64,000 nucleotides of DNA from Actinoplanes aureus (lineage in GTDB: Bacteria; Actinomycetota; Actinomycetes; Mycobacteriales; Micromonosporaceae), in contig NZ_JADQTO010000005.1 in the NCBI RefSeq assembly GCF_015704865.1, positions 480,691 through 544,690 of the forward strand, in the 5' to 3' direction. The translations under genes and the position numbers were made by a program. This document shows, piece after piece, positions 8,278 through 17,154 of this stretch (positions within the stretch are counted from its first letter, which is position 1; each line of letters begins with the position of its first letter). The notes under the pieces are model-generated. The model searched no databases. It was not told the DNA's origin and was given only the letters and a program-made list of their open reading frames with translations.

Positions 8278-11200
8278 TCACTTCTCAGAGGTTCTGAGTA
8301 CGGTAACCGTACGTCCGCCGCCGTCCGTCACATACAGCCGGAGACCGTCCGGGGACAGCGCGACGACCCGTGGGCTGTCACCGACCGCGACCGTCGACAC
8401 GACCTTCCCGGCCTTCAGATCGACCACCGACAGATTGTCCGAACCCTCGTTCACCACGTACGCGTGCCTGCCGTCGGTCGACGTGATCACCGCCTGCGGT
8501 TCCTTGCCCACCGCGAGCCGGTGCAGCCGCTTCAGGGAGCCCGTGTCGAAGACCTCCACCGTGTCCAGGTCGTAATTCGTGACGATCAGCGTCCGCCCGT
8601 CCGGCGTCACCGCGATGCTGTGCGGCGACCGCCCCACCTTGATGTTGCGCAGGACCAGCCCTTCCTTGGCATTGATCACCGAGATCTGGCTGGACTCGTG
8701 GTTGGCCGTGTACGCGATGCCGCCGTCCGGGGAGAACGTCACCCAGTGCGGGTTCGGCGGCACCGAGATCCGCCCGGACTCGGTGAGGGACCGAGGGTCG
8801 AAGATCTCCACCCGGGCACCGTTGTGAATCGGCACCCAGACCTGCCCGTCCGGCGCCACCGCCGGCTCGAACGGCCGCGGCCCGGTCCGGATCGTCTTCA
8901 CCACAGTCCGCTTCGCGGTGTCGATGACGGCGAGACCGTTACCGGTGAAGTCGTTCTCGAACATCGAGACGTAGATCCGGCCGCCGTCCTCCGACACCGC
9001 CAGGAAGCGGGGCGTGTTCGGCACCTTCACCGCGACGATCTTCCGCGACCCGAGGTCGACGAAGTGCACGTCCTTCGAGTTCTGATCGGCGACGAACACC
9101 GTACGGTTGTCCGGCGACACCGCCACGCCCTCCGGCTCACGGCCCAGCCGGAACCGATCAGCCACCACCGGCTTGGCCAGCGACACCGGAACCGGCGCGG
9201 CCGGCGCGCCCTCGGTCGGCGCGGCGCTGCCCTGCGGATCCACCGCCACCGATTGCTGCGGCGCGGCACCCGGCGTTGCGTTGTCCCGGTCGTCGCCGCC
9301 CAGCGCCAACCGGACCCCCAGGTAGCTGCCGGCCGCCAGCGTCGCTATCGCCAGCAGGATTCCGGCCACCTTGAGCCCGCGCCGGCGAGGCGGCGGTTTG
9401 TCAGCGGGGTACGCCGGGCCTGGTCCACCGGGCTGCCCGGGCCCGCCGGGCGGTGCCGGGGCCCAGTCCGTGCTCCCCGGCCAGGCCGCCGCACCCGGCG
9501 ACGCCGCGGCCTGCCAGCCACCCGCGGCGGCGGCCGGCCATGCGTTGGGCGGGCTGCCGGAGGTGGGCGCGGCGGTGTGCGGCCAGGGCGCGGCCCGGCT
9601 GCCGGAGATGGGCGCGGCCTGCTGCCAAGGGTCGGCCGGCGCGCCGGATGCCGGCGTCGTGCCGGGCCAGGGGGCGGCGCCCGAGGTCGGCGTTGTGCCG
9701 GGCCAAGGTGAGGCCGGTTGGCCGGATGTCGGTTCTGCGGCGCCGCCCGTGGGCCAGGGCGGGTTGGCTGATGGCGGCGGCGTGCCATGCCAGGGATCGG
9801 CCGGGCTGCCGGACGTGGGCACGCTGCCGGCCGGCCAGGCCGCGGTGGCGCCGCCGGATGTGGGTGCGGTGCCGTGCCACGGTGCCGCAGGGCTGCCGGA
9901 CGTGGGCGCGGTGCCGTGCCATGGTGCCGCAGGGCTGCCGGACGTGGGTGCCGGACCTGCGGGGGCGTCGCCGGTGGCCGTGGGCCGGCCGGGCACAGGT
10001 GCTGCCGGGCTGCCGGACGTGGGCGACGCGGCCGGCCATGCCGGGCCGCCGGAGGTCGGCTGCGAGCCGGCGGGAGCGCCTGGGGAGGGCGGGGTGCCAC
10101 GCCACGGACCGGCCGGGGTGCCTGAGATCGGTGCGGACGGCTGGGCGCCGGACACCGGGCGGTTGGGCGAGGTCAGCCACGGATTGCCCGATGCGGTGTG
10201 CTGAGCTGCACCCGGACTGGAGCCCTCGTGACCAGCCGCCGGAAGTTCAGCGGCTTCCGGTGCCTCGCCGGGCCAAAGGCCACCAGCACCGGAAGCGGCC
10301 GGCCAGCCGGCGCCCGGTTCACGCTGGCTGGGCATCGAGGCTCTGCCCTGGACCCGTTGCGGCCTCGGAGGACCGCCCGCATCCGGTTCGGCGATCCCAT
10401 TTGGTGATGCGGTTGCACCAGCTTCCGGGACGTCTCCGGAGCGGGGAGCGTCCGGGACAGGCGCTTGCTCGCCCGGGACATCCTCGTTGGACAGCCTGGC
10501 GGCCATCGCCGCGCCCGCGGCGGCGACGGCGGCACCGACGTAGCCTCCCGGCCGGGAGTCGTCGCCGCCGGCACGTGCGGTGGCCGGGGAGTCATCGGCA
10601 GCGTCTTGCGGATCGGGGTTCCGGCCGGCAAGCGGCGCGGATCCGGCAACCGGCGTAGCGGCGTCTGCCGTGGTCTCTGGCCGGGACACCTCCGGAGCGG
10701 TATCGCTCTGCGGCCCGGCCGTGCCGGGCGTGATCCCAGCTTCTGGCTCGTCGTGGCCACCCGAGCCCACCGGCCCGGCGGTCGCCTGGGGTTTGCGCGG
10801 GTCCTGGCTGCTCGATTCGGGCGACCCGGTGGTGGGTTGCGGTTCTCGCGAACTCTGGCTGCTCGATTCGGGCGACCCGGCGGTGGGATGCGGTTCGCGC
10901 GGGCCCTGGCCGATCGACTCGGCGGTGGGATGCGACTCGCGCGAACCTTGGTCGATCGGCTCGGCGGTGGGATGCGATTCGCGCGAACCTAGGCCGATCG
11001 GCTCCGCGTTGGGATGCGGCTCGCGGACGTCCTGGCCGCCGGAACCGGCTGGCCGGGCTGGCACGTCCGCACCCGGTGCCGACGCCGCGCCGGACTGCGC
11101 TGCTTCGGTCTCCTCGGGGCGACGCGGTTCGAACCCGGTTTCATCGCTCCGGGCATCCGGCGCCATGCGATCGGGCGACGACTCGGGGCCAGTCGGCGTG

Positions 11201-13365
11201 TTCGCCGGTGCGTCGGTCGGGTCCGGAGTGGGGCCGGTTCGGGCCGGGGTGGGTTCCGGCGCGTTGGGCGTACCCGAAATGGCGCCGGACTCCGCAGCTG
11301 CCGGCGGCGAGCCGGGGGTTGTAGCGCTCGACCAGCCGAACCCACCCGGCGTCGAACTCGGCCATCCACCACTGCCCGGCCATGACTGTGCTGCCGTGTC
11401 ACCAGCGGGCGAGATCGGATGCCGCGTCGCGTCACGCTGCCTGGGCACGGCCGGCGAGCTTGCCGCCGGCCCATCCGCAGCCGCGCCGGACGCCTCCGGC
11501 GAGTTGACGGCCGCATCGAAGCCGGCCGCCGATGCGTGCGGCCGATCCGTCGTCGCCGGGCCTCCGGTCAGCGCGGCCTCGTCACCGGGCGTGCTCACCC
11601 GGCCGGTTTCCTGGCTGGCCGGGGCGTCGGATCGCGCCGGCTCGTCGCCGGACGTGGTCACCGGGTCACCTTCCTGGGCGGGTGCCGGCGGCATCGGGCC
11701 GACCGACGCGCGCCCCACGATGCCCGGCGCCCCGGGCTGCAGCACGCCGGGCTGCGGCGCCCCGGGCTGCGGCGGACCAGGCGGGAACGGCCCCCGCCTG
11801 GCAGGCGCGGCAGCCGTGCCCGGAGGCATCGGCGCAGCCGGTGCCGTTCCCGGATCGGGCGGCGGAGATCCCGCCGCCTCCTGCCTGCTGAGGTCCGGCG
11901 ATCCAGCGGGTGGAGCGTCGACCGGAACCGGCGGCCCGCCAGCATTCTCGAGCGACCTGTTCGGCGCGTGCGCGGTGCCGGGCGGAGCCTGCGCACCGGC
12001 ACCTTGCGGTCCATAGGGTGCGGGCGGAGCTTGCCCACCGGCGCCATGGGGTGTGTATGCGGGCCCACCGGGGCCCTGCGACCCATAGGGCGCGGGCGCG
12101 ACGCCCGGCGGATAAGGTCCGGGCCGAGCGCTAACCGCAGGCGGCGGACCAGCCGGAACCTGCACCCCAGTCGACCCCTGCGGCACCGCTCCGGGCGGGA
12201 AAGCATCGGTCGGGTCCGGCTCCACCCCGTTGACCCCGGCCGCCGGCACCCAGCCACCCGTCGCCACATCGAAGTCCTCGGTTACCTCACCCGTCACCAC
12301 CAGGCGTGCCGTGCCGGCCGGGCCGTCCAGCGTGATCGCGCCGTCGAGGCGGCCTACCGTCGGGAACCACGAGATCCGCAACAGCCCGCCCTCCAGCCGG
12401 GCGTGCAGTCCCTCGGCCGACGTGCTCACCGCCGACGCCGCCGCCAGCGGCGGGCCTTGCACGGGCACACCGGCCGCCAGCTGCCGGGTTCCGGGCGCCA
12501 CCCGGCCGAAGTCAAGCGCCGGCTCGGCGATCCGGACGGAAGTGCGGCGCAGCGCGGCCGCGGCTGCGGCGGCGACGCGGCCTTCGCCGGTCGCCATCCG
12601 GCGCAGCGTCTCGCGCGCCTCGACGGCCCGGGACAGATCTTCACCGGCCGCCGCCGCGGCAAGCTGGGCGATCAGCGTCATCTGGTCACTGCCCTGGCGC
12701 CGAACCCGTGAGACGTACGGCTGCCGGCCGGAACCGAAAACCCATTGGCGTACGCTCGGATCGCGTTCTCGCAGGTGATCGTGCAGTTCGCCGATTCCGA
12801 TGAAACCGTCCCGGTCGCGGTCCGCGGTCCCGCTGCGCACGCCGTCGGCGATCAGCCCGGCGAAGGTCGGCGGTTCGGGGCGAGCGGTCGCGGCGATCAC
12901 CACCCGGCTCTGCCATTCCGCCGAGCGCGCCGCGCGGAAGTGGTGACCGGCGTCCACCGGCCCACCGGTCCGCCCGTCGAGCAGCACCACGGCCTGCCCG
13001 GCGCGGCTGCGTTGCAGCAGTACGGCGACCTGCGCCACGTCCAGCGCGGTGTCCGCGGGCCGGCCCATCGCGGTGTCCGACCCGGCCAGGAAGAGGCCGC
13101 CGCCAGGCCCGGTCAGCATGACGCCACGGAAGTAGAACAGGACGCTGTCGTCCTGGTCGCGCCCCTCGAACAGGGACTGCACCTGCTCGAACGCCTCCTG
13201 CACCCCGGGATTGCGCAGGAAGGCCACCTCGTAGCCGCCCAGCCCGGAGTCGCCGAGCACCTCGGCGAACGCGGGCACGTCAGCTGACGGCACCGCGAAC
13301 CTGCTCAGGACCGGATCATCGTGGTGTTCGACGGTCGCCACCACTGCCAGTCGTCGCCCGCTCAT
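8278..13365 (-). CDS. giant membrane protein: pseudo-caspase domain, Pro/Ser-rich linker, TM helix, YVTN beta-propeller
   Basis: 1695 residues from the ATG at 13365, which has GGGTGA close upstream. ATGs at 13380 and 13422 lack ribosome sites. Residues 1-200 are a C14 caspase/metacaspase-like domain, but the catalytic His motif reads FYFRGVM (Val82 where SGHG has His) and the Cys motif reads VLLDGRTGG (Gly131 where LDCC has Cys), so it should be inactive. A canonical EF-hand-like loop DRDRDGFIGIGE lies at 182-193. About 900 residues of disordered Pro/Ser/Gly/Ala repeats follow. A single TM helix at about 1330-1352 is preceded by PPPRRRG, implying a cytoplasmic N-terminus. Seven YVTN-type blades (about 1395-1695, e.g. 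VAVSPDNRTVFVAD) face outside. Likely a sensor or scaffold; function not known. Confidence 0.85.
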   Translation of the reverse strand: MSGRRLAVVATVEHHDDPVLSRFAVPSADVPAFAEVLGDSGLGGYEVAFLRNPGVQEAFEQVQSLFEGRDQDDSVLFYFRGVMLTGPGGGLFLAGSDTAMGRPADTALDVAQVAVLLQRSRAGQAVVLLDGRTGGPVDAGHHFRAARSAEWQSRVVIAATARPEPPTFAGLIADGVRSGTADRDRDGFIGIGELHDHLRERDPSVRQWVFGSGRQPYVSRVRRQGSDQMTLIAQLAAAAAGEDLSRAVEARETLRRMATGEGRVAAAAAAALRRTSVRIAEPALDFGRVAPGTRQLAAGVPVQGPPLAAASAVSTSAEGLHARLEGGLLRISWFPTVGRLDGAITLDGPAGTARLVVTGEVTEDFDVATGGWVPAAGVNGVEPDPTDAFPPGAVPQGSTGVQVPAGPPPAVSARPGPYPPGVAPAPYGSQGPGGPAYTPHGAGGQAPPAPYGPQGAGAQAPPGTAHAPNRSLENAGGPPVPVDAPPAGSPDLSRQEAAGSPPPDPGTAPAAPMPPGTAAAPARRGPFPPGPPQPGAPQPGVLQPGAPGIVGRASVGPMPPAPAQEGDPVTTSGDEPARSDAPASQETGRVSTPGDEAALTGGPATTDRPHASAAGFDAAVNSPEASGAAADGPAASSPAVPRQRDATRHPISPAGDTAAQSWPGSGGWPSSTPGGFGWSSATTPGSPPAAAESGAISGTPNAPEPTPARTGPTPDPTDAPANTPTGPESSPDRMAPDARSDETGFEPRRPEETEAAQSGAASAPGADVPARPAGSGGQDVREPHPNAEPIGLGSRESHPTAEPIDQGSRESHPTAESIGQGPREPHPTAGSPESSSQSSREPQPTTGSPESSSQDPRKPQATAGPVGSGGHDEPEAGITPGTAGPQSDTAPEVSRPETTADAATPVAGSAPLAGRNPDPQDAADDSPATARAGGDDSRPGGYVGAAVAAAGAAMAARLSNEDVPGEQAPVPDAPRSGDVPEAGATASPNGIAEPDAGGPPRPQRVQGRASMPSQREPGAGWPAASGAGGLWPGEAPEAAELPAAGHEGSSPGAAQHTASGNPWLTSPNRPVSGAQPSAPISGTPAGPWRGTPPSPGAPAGSQPTSGGPAWPAASPTSGSPAAPVPGRPTATGDAPAGPAPTSGSPAAPWHGTAPTSGSPAAPWHGTAPTSGGATAAWPAGSVPTSGSPADPWHGTPPPSANPPWPTGGAAEPTSGQPASPWPGTTPTSGAAPWPGTTPASGAPADPWQQAAPISGSRAAPWPHTAAPTSGSPPNAWPAAAAGGWQAAASPGAAAWPGSTDWAPAPPGGPGQPGGPGPAYPADKPPPRRRGLKVAGILLAIATLAAGSYLGVRLALGGDDRDNATPGAAPQQSVAVDPQGSAAPTEGAPAAPVPVSLAKPVVADRFRLGREPEGVAVSPDNRTVFVADQNSKDVHFVDLGSRKIVAVKVPNTPRFLAVSEDGGRIYVSMFENDFTGNGLAVIDTAKRTVVKTIRTGPRPFEPAVAPDGQVWVPIHNGARVEIFDPRSLTESGRISVPPNPHWVTFSPDGGIAYTANHESSQISVINAKEGLVLRNIKVGRSPHSIAVTPDGRTLIVTNYDLDTVEVFDTGSLKRLHRLAVGKEPQAVITSTDGRHAYVVNEGSDNLSVVDLKAGKVVSTVAVGDSPRVVALSPDGLRLYVTDGGGRTVTVLRTSEK
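9540..10130 (-). repeat. degenerate tandem repeats encoding PTSGSPAAPWHG-type units
   Basis: Within the linker of the pseudo-caspase gene, units of about 14 codons (TSGSPAAPWHGTAP and variants) recur many times. Two adjacent copies near 9870-9955 are almost identical over 42 nt. They code for a disordered spacer and are prone to length change by slippage or recombination. Confidence 0.7.
10790..11020 (-). repeat. tandem 42-48-nt repeats encoding SRESHPTAEPIGQG-type units
   Basis: A second repeat block in the same gene encodes five to seven copies of a 14-16 residue unit (SRESHPTAEP..., SREPHPTAGSPESSSQ). Its composition differs from the PTSGSP block, so the linker was built from at least two independent repeat expansions. 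Confidence 0.65.
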
Positions 13366-13823
13366 CGCATCACCCTGCATCCATGGTGCGATGCCGCGGC
13401 CTGCCACGAAACCCCTCGACAATTACGAACCGCCACCCATCGGCGACGCAGCGTTGTTGATCTCGAGGTGGGTGGGTCCTCCGGCCGTATCGCACCCGCC
13501 CGGCGAACGGCGATCTACCAGGGATGATGTTGCGGCCACCGCCGGGGCTCAACGATGTCGATCAACGTCGATGGACCAGGAATGCCAACATCGCGATTTC
13601 ACTGGATCCAGTGGCGGATCTCCCCAGTTCAGGGATCCTCGGCGGCCCATGCCGGCGCGGATTGACGGATAGCCGTCACGTCACGCCCCTTGACTCCGCC
13701 GCAGCGTCGCACGCACTCGGGCCAGCCGGCGGCGCCTTCATCACGCGGCTGACCCGGCGGCGGTGCCTAAGGTGCCGAGCGGACATGCCGAATGGTGCGT
13801 GGCGGTCAGAGCGCGTTGCCGTG
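13366..13823. other. intergenic region with a 14-bp perfect palindrome
   Basis: About 460 bp between the pseudo-caspase start and the stop of the small gene at 13824. No frame here has coding features. CACTGGATCCAGTG at 13600-13613 is a perfect palindrome and could be an operator for the downstream pseudo-caspase gene. No clear promoter hexamers were found. Confidence 0.4.
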
Positions 13824-14072
13824 TCAGACCATCAGGTCGAAGGTCTGGCCGGTCGCCTTCAGGTGGGCCATGTCGGCAGCGCGGACGGCTTCGATACGGG
13901 CCACCTCGTGTTCGGCGTTGGTGACGGCGGCGCGGTCTGACGTGAGCACGGCGGCGCAGGTGGTCGCGGGGCTGAGATCGTCGCTGAGCTTCTGCCGGGC
14001 GGACTGCAAGCGGCTCCAGGCGGCGTGGCTGTTCCAGGTCGAGGCGGTCGCTGCGCTGACGGAGATCGACAT
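13824..14072 (-). CDS. small helical hypothetical protein (82 aa)
   Basis: The start MSISVSAATAS at 14072 is supported by GAGGAG 8 nt upstream. The longer frame to 14144 has no ribosome site. The product is almost entirely helical and polar (WSRLQSARQKLSDDL, DRAAVTNAEHEVARIEA), with no signal peptide or membrane segment, and looks like a short coiled-coil. I recognise no family. A terminator of the upstream HhH gene separates the two, so this is its own transcript. Confidence 0.65.
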   Translation of the reverse strand: MSISVSAATASTWNSHAAWSRLQSARQKLSDDLSPATTCAAVLTSDRAAVTNAEHEVARIEAVRAADMAHLKATGQTFDLMV

Positions 14073-14194
14073 TCGGGGAGCTCCTCGGTTGCTGCCGGGT
14101 GGGGGACGGCCGCAACCATCGTCCGGGGCGCTCCCGTGCTGCAACTTTTCGAAGTGGCCTGAGCCACACTTCCACCGAAGGCCGGATAAAGAGC

Positions 14195-14222
14195 GATCCG
14201 GTACCCCGTGGGGTACCGGATC
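14195..14222 (-). terminator. intrinsic terminator of the HhH-protein gene
   Basis: A perfect 13-bp hairpin (GATCCGGTACCCC, loop GT) begins 15 nt after the stop at 14238. Read on the minus strand it is followed by GCTCTTTATCC, a short U-rich run. This is a good Rho-independent terminator. Confidence 0.75.
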
Positions 14223-14237
14223 AGCGGTGGGACGAGG

Positions 14238-15077
14238 TCAGCTCTTGACGCCGACCAGTTCGCGGGCGCGCTCCGGCCAGTTCGCCAGGCTCGCCGAGCC
14301 GCGCATGCCGGCGGCGGCGACGGCCTGCTTCAGGCTGGTCACGTCGGAGTCGGCCAGCTTCGCGTAAGTGGTGATGCCTGCCGCCGCGAGCGCCATGGCC
14401 ATCTTGGGTCCGATGCCCGGGATCCGGGTGAGGTCGTCCGGCTCCTCGGCCCCGGCCACCGGCTCGACGATGATCGGCTCGGCGGCGGGCTCGGCTACCG
14501 CAACGGGCTCGGCCACGGCAACAGGCTCGGCAACCGGCTCGGTGACGGCGGACGGCGAGGCGGCGATCGGCTCGGTGACGGCGGGCGGCGTGGCTGCGAC
14601 CGGCTCGGTGACAGCCGGAACGGGCTCGGCGCTCAGCGCCGCCTCGGGCCGCGCAACCGTCTCGGCCGGGGCGTCGACCGGCGCGGAAGCCTCTTCGGAC
14701 TTCACCGCGCTGTCGGCCGTGGACCCGGCAGGCGCCGGCTTCTCGACCGGCACAGCGTCAACGGCCGGCTCAGTGCCGGCAGCGGGCGAAGCGTCAACAA
14801 CGGGGGAAGCGTCAGCAGCGGGCGATGCGTCAGCAGCAGGCGAAGCATCAGCAGCAGGCGAAGCATCAACAGCAGGCGAAGCGTCCGCAACGGGCGAAGC
14901 GTCAGCAACGGGCGAAGCGTCGGCCGGTTCGGTGACGACGGCGGGCGTGGCTTCGGTCGCCGGCTTCGTCTCGGCGGCGCGCTGGGGCCGCGGGGAGACG
15001 AGACGCCAGCCCCAGAGCAGCCAACCGGCTATCACGCCGATCACGAGCCCGGCAACAAAGTAGAGGAATGATGCCAT
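14238..15077 (-). CDS. membrane-anchored protein with Ala/Asp/Ser/Pro repeats and C-terminal helix-hairpin-helix domain
   Basis: 279 residues. ATG at 15077 with GGAGG 6 nt upstream. One N-terminal TM helix (about residues 4-21, FLYFVAGLVIGVIAGWLLW) is followed by a long acidic Ala/Pro-rich stretch with ADASP repeats, then a C-terminal HhH domain at about 220-275 (LTRIPGIGPKMAMALAAAGI, TYAKLAD). The HhH unit resembles the predicted flap-endonuclease-like / DUF4332 HhH seen at the end of many bacterial membrane proteins and could bind DNA or protein. By the positive-inside rule the repeat and HhH domain probably face the cytoplasm. Function unknown. Confidence 0.78.
   Translation of the reverse strand: MASFLYFVAGLVIGVIAGWLLWGWRLVSPRPQRAAETKPATEATPAVVTEPADASPVADASPVADASPAVDASPAADASPAADASPAADASPVVDASPAAGTEPAVDAVPVEKPAPAGSTADSAVKSEEASAPVDAPAETVARPEAALSAEPVPAVTEPVAATPPAVTEPIAASPSAVTEPVAEPVAVAEPVAVAEPAAEPIIVEPVAGAEEPDDLTRIPGIGPKMAMALAAAGITTYAKLADSDVTSLKQAVAAAGMRGSASLANWPERARELVGVKS
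14770..14935 (-). repeat. short tandem repeats encoding ADASP units
   Basis: Roughly nine 15-18-nt units (GCGTCAGCAGCGGGCGAA and variants) encode (V/A)(A/V)DASP repeats in the linker of the HhH protein. Near-identical neighbouring units suggest recent slippage. Confidence 0.7.
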
Positions 15078-15246
15078 ATCGGGCCTCCGGACAGGAGATG
15101 GGGGTGCATGTGGTAGCGGGCAGCTTCGCACATCCCGTTGAGCAGCCGAGACCAGGGTGGCGAAGTGCCACCATGCGATCCGACCTCGGCCTACGTGGAT
15201 TTCCGGAGTGTCACCGACCCATGATCAATCTGCGACGGTCACTCGT

Positions 15247-16614
15247 TCAGGGACGGGTTATCGCGCCCGGCACGTACTTGTTCGCCGCATATGTGATCGC
15301 CCAGAGCACGATGCCGACCACAAGCAGCACGCCCGCGATCCGGTAGTCGGCCGTCGCCCGCCCGGAGAACGGGCTGGCCAGGAAGGCGCAGGCGATCGCT
15401 CCGATGATCGGGATCACGGTGGGCGCCTTGAAGTGGTCGTGGTCGACCGGGTCCTTGCGCAGCACCAGCACCGCCACGTTGACCACGGTGAAGACGCAGA
15501 GCAGCAGCAGCGCGGTCGTGCCGCCGAGCGCGGCCAGGTCGGCGAACCAGATCAGTCCGAAGGCGATCACGGTGGTGAAGATGATGCCCACCCACGGCGT
15601 ACGGCGGGTCGGGTGCACCCGTCCGAGCACGGTCGGCAGCACCCGCTCGTTGGCCATGCCGTAGAGCAGCCGGCTCGCCATCATCATGTTGATCAGCGCC
15701 GAGTTGGCCACCGCGAACATCGTGATGAACGCGAAGATGGTGAGCGGGAACGCCGGCGCACCGGCCTCGACCACCTTGAGCAGCGGGGTGTCGCCCTCGC
15801 CGAGGTCCTCCGGGGTGACCAGCGCGACGGCGGAGATGGCCACGAGCACGTAGATGAGGCCGGTGATGCAGAGGCCGGTGAGCATCACCTTGGGGAAGAT
15901 CCGGACCGGGTCGCGGGTCTCCTCGGCCATGTTCACCGAGTCCTCGAAGCCGACCATCGCGAAGAACGCGAGCGCCGTGCCGGCGGTGACGGACAGCGCG
16001 ACCGCGTCGCCCGGCGGGGTGTTGAACTCGGTGAGCCGGGACAGGTCGCCGTTGCCGCCGCCGAGCGCCCACGCGCCGATGCAGATGACGATCAGCAGAC
16101 CGGTCAGCTCGACGCAGGTCAGCACCACGTTGGCCTTGACGCTCTCACCGACGCCGCGGAAGTTGATCAGCGCGACCAGGGTGATGAAGCCGAGCGCGAT
16201 GGCGGTGAGCGCGAAGCCGTCGCCGATGGAGAGGTCGAACGCCTCGCCGAAGTTCCCGGCGAACGCCTTGGACGCGCTGGACGCGGAGGTGAGACCGGAG
16301 CACATCACCGCGAACGTCACCATGAACGTCAGGAAGTGGATCCCGAACGCCTTGTGCGTGTAGAGCGCCGCGCCGGCCGCCCGGGGGTACTTGGTGACCA
16401 GCTCCAGATAGCTGAACGCGGTCAGCAGGGCGACCACGAAGGCCAGCAGGAACGGCAACCAGACCGCGCCGCCGACCTCGTTGGCGACCTTGCCGGTCAG
16501 CGCGTACACGCCGGTGCCGAGGATGTCGCCGACCACGAAGAGCAGCAGCAGCGATGGCCCGATGACCCGTTTCAGGGTGGGCTGTTCCGATTCGGTCCTG
16601 ATCGCATCGGCCAT
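15247..16614 (-). CDS. APC-superfamily amino acid permease
   Basis: 455 residues from the ATG at 16614 (GAGGGG upstream); the ATG at 16647 has no ribosome site. About 12 TM segments. The APC hallmark GDILGTGVYALTG in TM1 contains the broken-helix glycines that bind the amino-acid backbone, and FAMVGFEDSVNMAEETRDP in TM6-7 matches the cationic amino acid transporter / amino acid permease subgroup. It imports or exchanges an amino acid across the membrane. The substrate cannot be assigned. It is divergent from a universal stress protein gene, a pairing often seen in actinobacteria, so the two may share regulation. Confidence 0.9.
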   Translation of the reverse strand: MADAIRTESEQPTLKRVIGPSLLLLFVVGDILGTGVYALTGKVANEVGGAVWLPFLLAFVVALLTAFSYLELVTKYPRAAGAALYTHKAFGIHFLTFMVTFAVMCSGLTSASSASKAFAGNFGEAFDLSIGDGFALTAIALGFITLVALINFRGVGESVKANVVLTCVELTGLLIVICIGAWALGGGNGDLSRLTEFNTPPGDAVALSVTAGTALAFFAMVGFEDSVNMAEETRDPVRIFPKVMLTGLCITGLIYVLVAISAVALVTPEDLGEGDTPLLKVVEAGAPAFPLTIFAFITMFAVANSALINMMMASRLLYGMANERVLPTVLGRVHPTRRTPWVGIIFTTVIAFGLIWFADLAALGGTTALLLLCVFTVVNVAVLVLRKDPVDHDHFKAPTVIPIIGAIACAFLASPFSGRATADYRIAGVLLVVGIVLWAITYAANKYVPGAITRP

Positions 16615-16718
16615 AGCTCGCCCCTCGTCCCGAAGCCACGGAAACACGGAACCTGCGGAACAGTGACGTTACCCGTACCTTGGGTGGCGGGAAACCTGGG
16701 AACTACTGGGAGGCCACC

Positions 16719-17138
16719 ATGCGTATCGTGCTCGCCGCCAATCCCGAGGCCGATCAGCCGTGGGTCACCGACGCCGCAGCGGACCTGGTGCGCCAGACCG
16801 GGGCGACGGTGACGGTGGTCGCGGTGGACGAGTTGGAGACCGAGCACCTGGCGCCGATGCCGCGCAGCGTCTACACCGAACGCGCCGAGCGGGCCGCGGA
16901 GGCCGCGACCCGGCGTCTGGCCGACGCCGGCATCGAGGCGACGCAGGCGGTGCTTCCCGGTCGCCCTGTCGATCAGATCATCCGGTACGCCGAGGAGCAG
17001 TCAGCCGACCTGATCGTGGTCGGGTCGAGTGCCCGCCCACTGGTCGCGCAGCGGCTGCTGGGAAGTGTGCCGCTCAGCCTGATCGAGAAGGCGGGGCGGC
17101 CGGTGCTGGTGGTCACCCACCCAGGTGCGGGCAAGTGA
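16719..17138 (+). CDS. universal stress protein (UspA family)
   Basis: 139 residues. The ATG at 16719 has GGGAGG 5 nt upstream; an in-frame ATG at 16680 is poorer. Single Usp domain: RIVLAANPE first strand, VVGSSARPLVAQRLLGSVPLSLI near the C-terminus with the G-2X-G-9X-G(S) type ATP-binding loop, and a final VLVV strand. Cytoplasmic. The family binds ATP and modulates survival under stress or starvation. It is divergent from the permease, with 104 bp between starts. Confidence 0.88.
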   Translation: MRIVLAANPEADQPWVTDAAADLVRQTGATVTVVAVDELETEHLAPMPRSVYTERAERAAEAATRRLADAGIEATQAVLPGRPVDQIIRYAEEQSADLIVVGSSARPLVAQRLLGSVPLSLIEKAGRPVLVVTHPGAGK

Positions 17139-17154
17139 CCACCAGCGGGCACAT

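Noticed and set aside
9371..12711. Several long plus-strand frames opposite the pseudo-caspase linker
   Set aside because: Low-complexity Gly/Arg/Ala products mirror the repetitive coding sequence. No ribosome sites or domains.
13391..13940. Plus-strand small open frames between the pseudo-caspase and HhH genes
   Set aside because: No ribosome site or consistent codon bias, and they partly overlap the better-supported minus-strand 82-aa gene.
14770..14935. Regular short repeats that could resemble a CRISPR array
   Set aside because: Units are 15-18 nt without spacers and lie in a coding frame.
15156..15172. Six-bp hairpin GGTGGC-GAAGT-GCCACC after the permease gene
   Set aside because: Too short and without a U-tract to be called a terminator with confidence.
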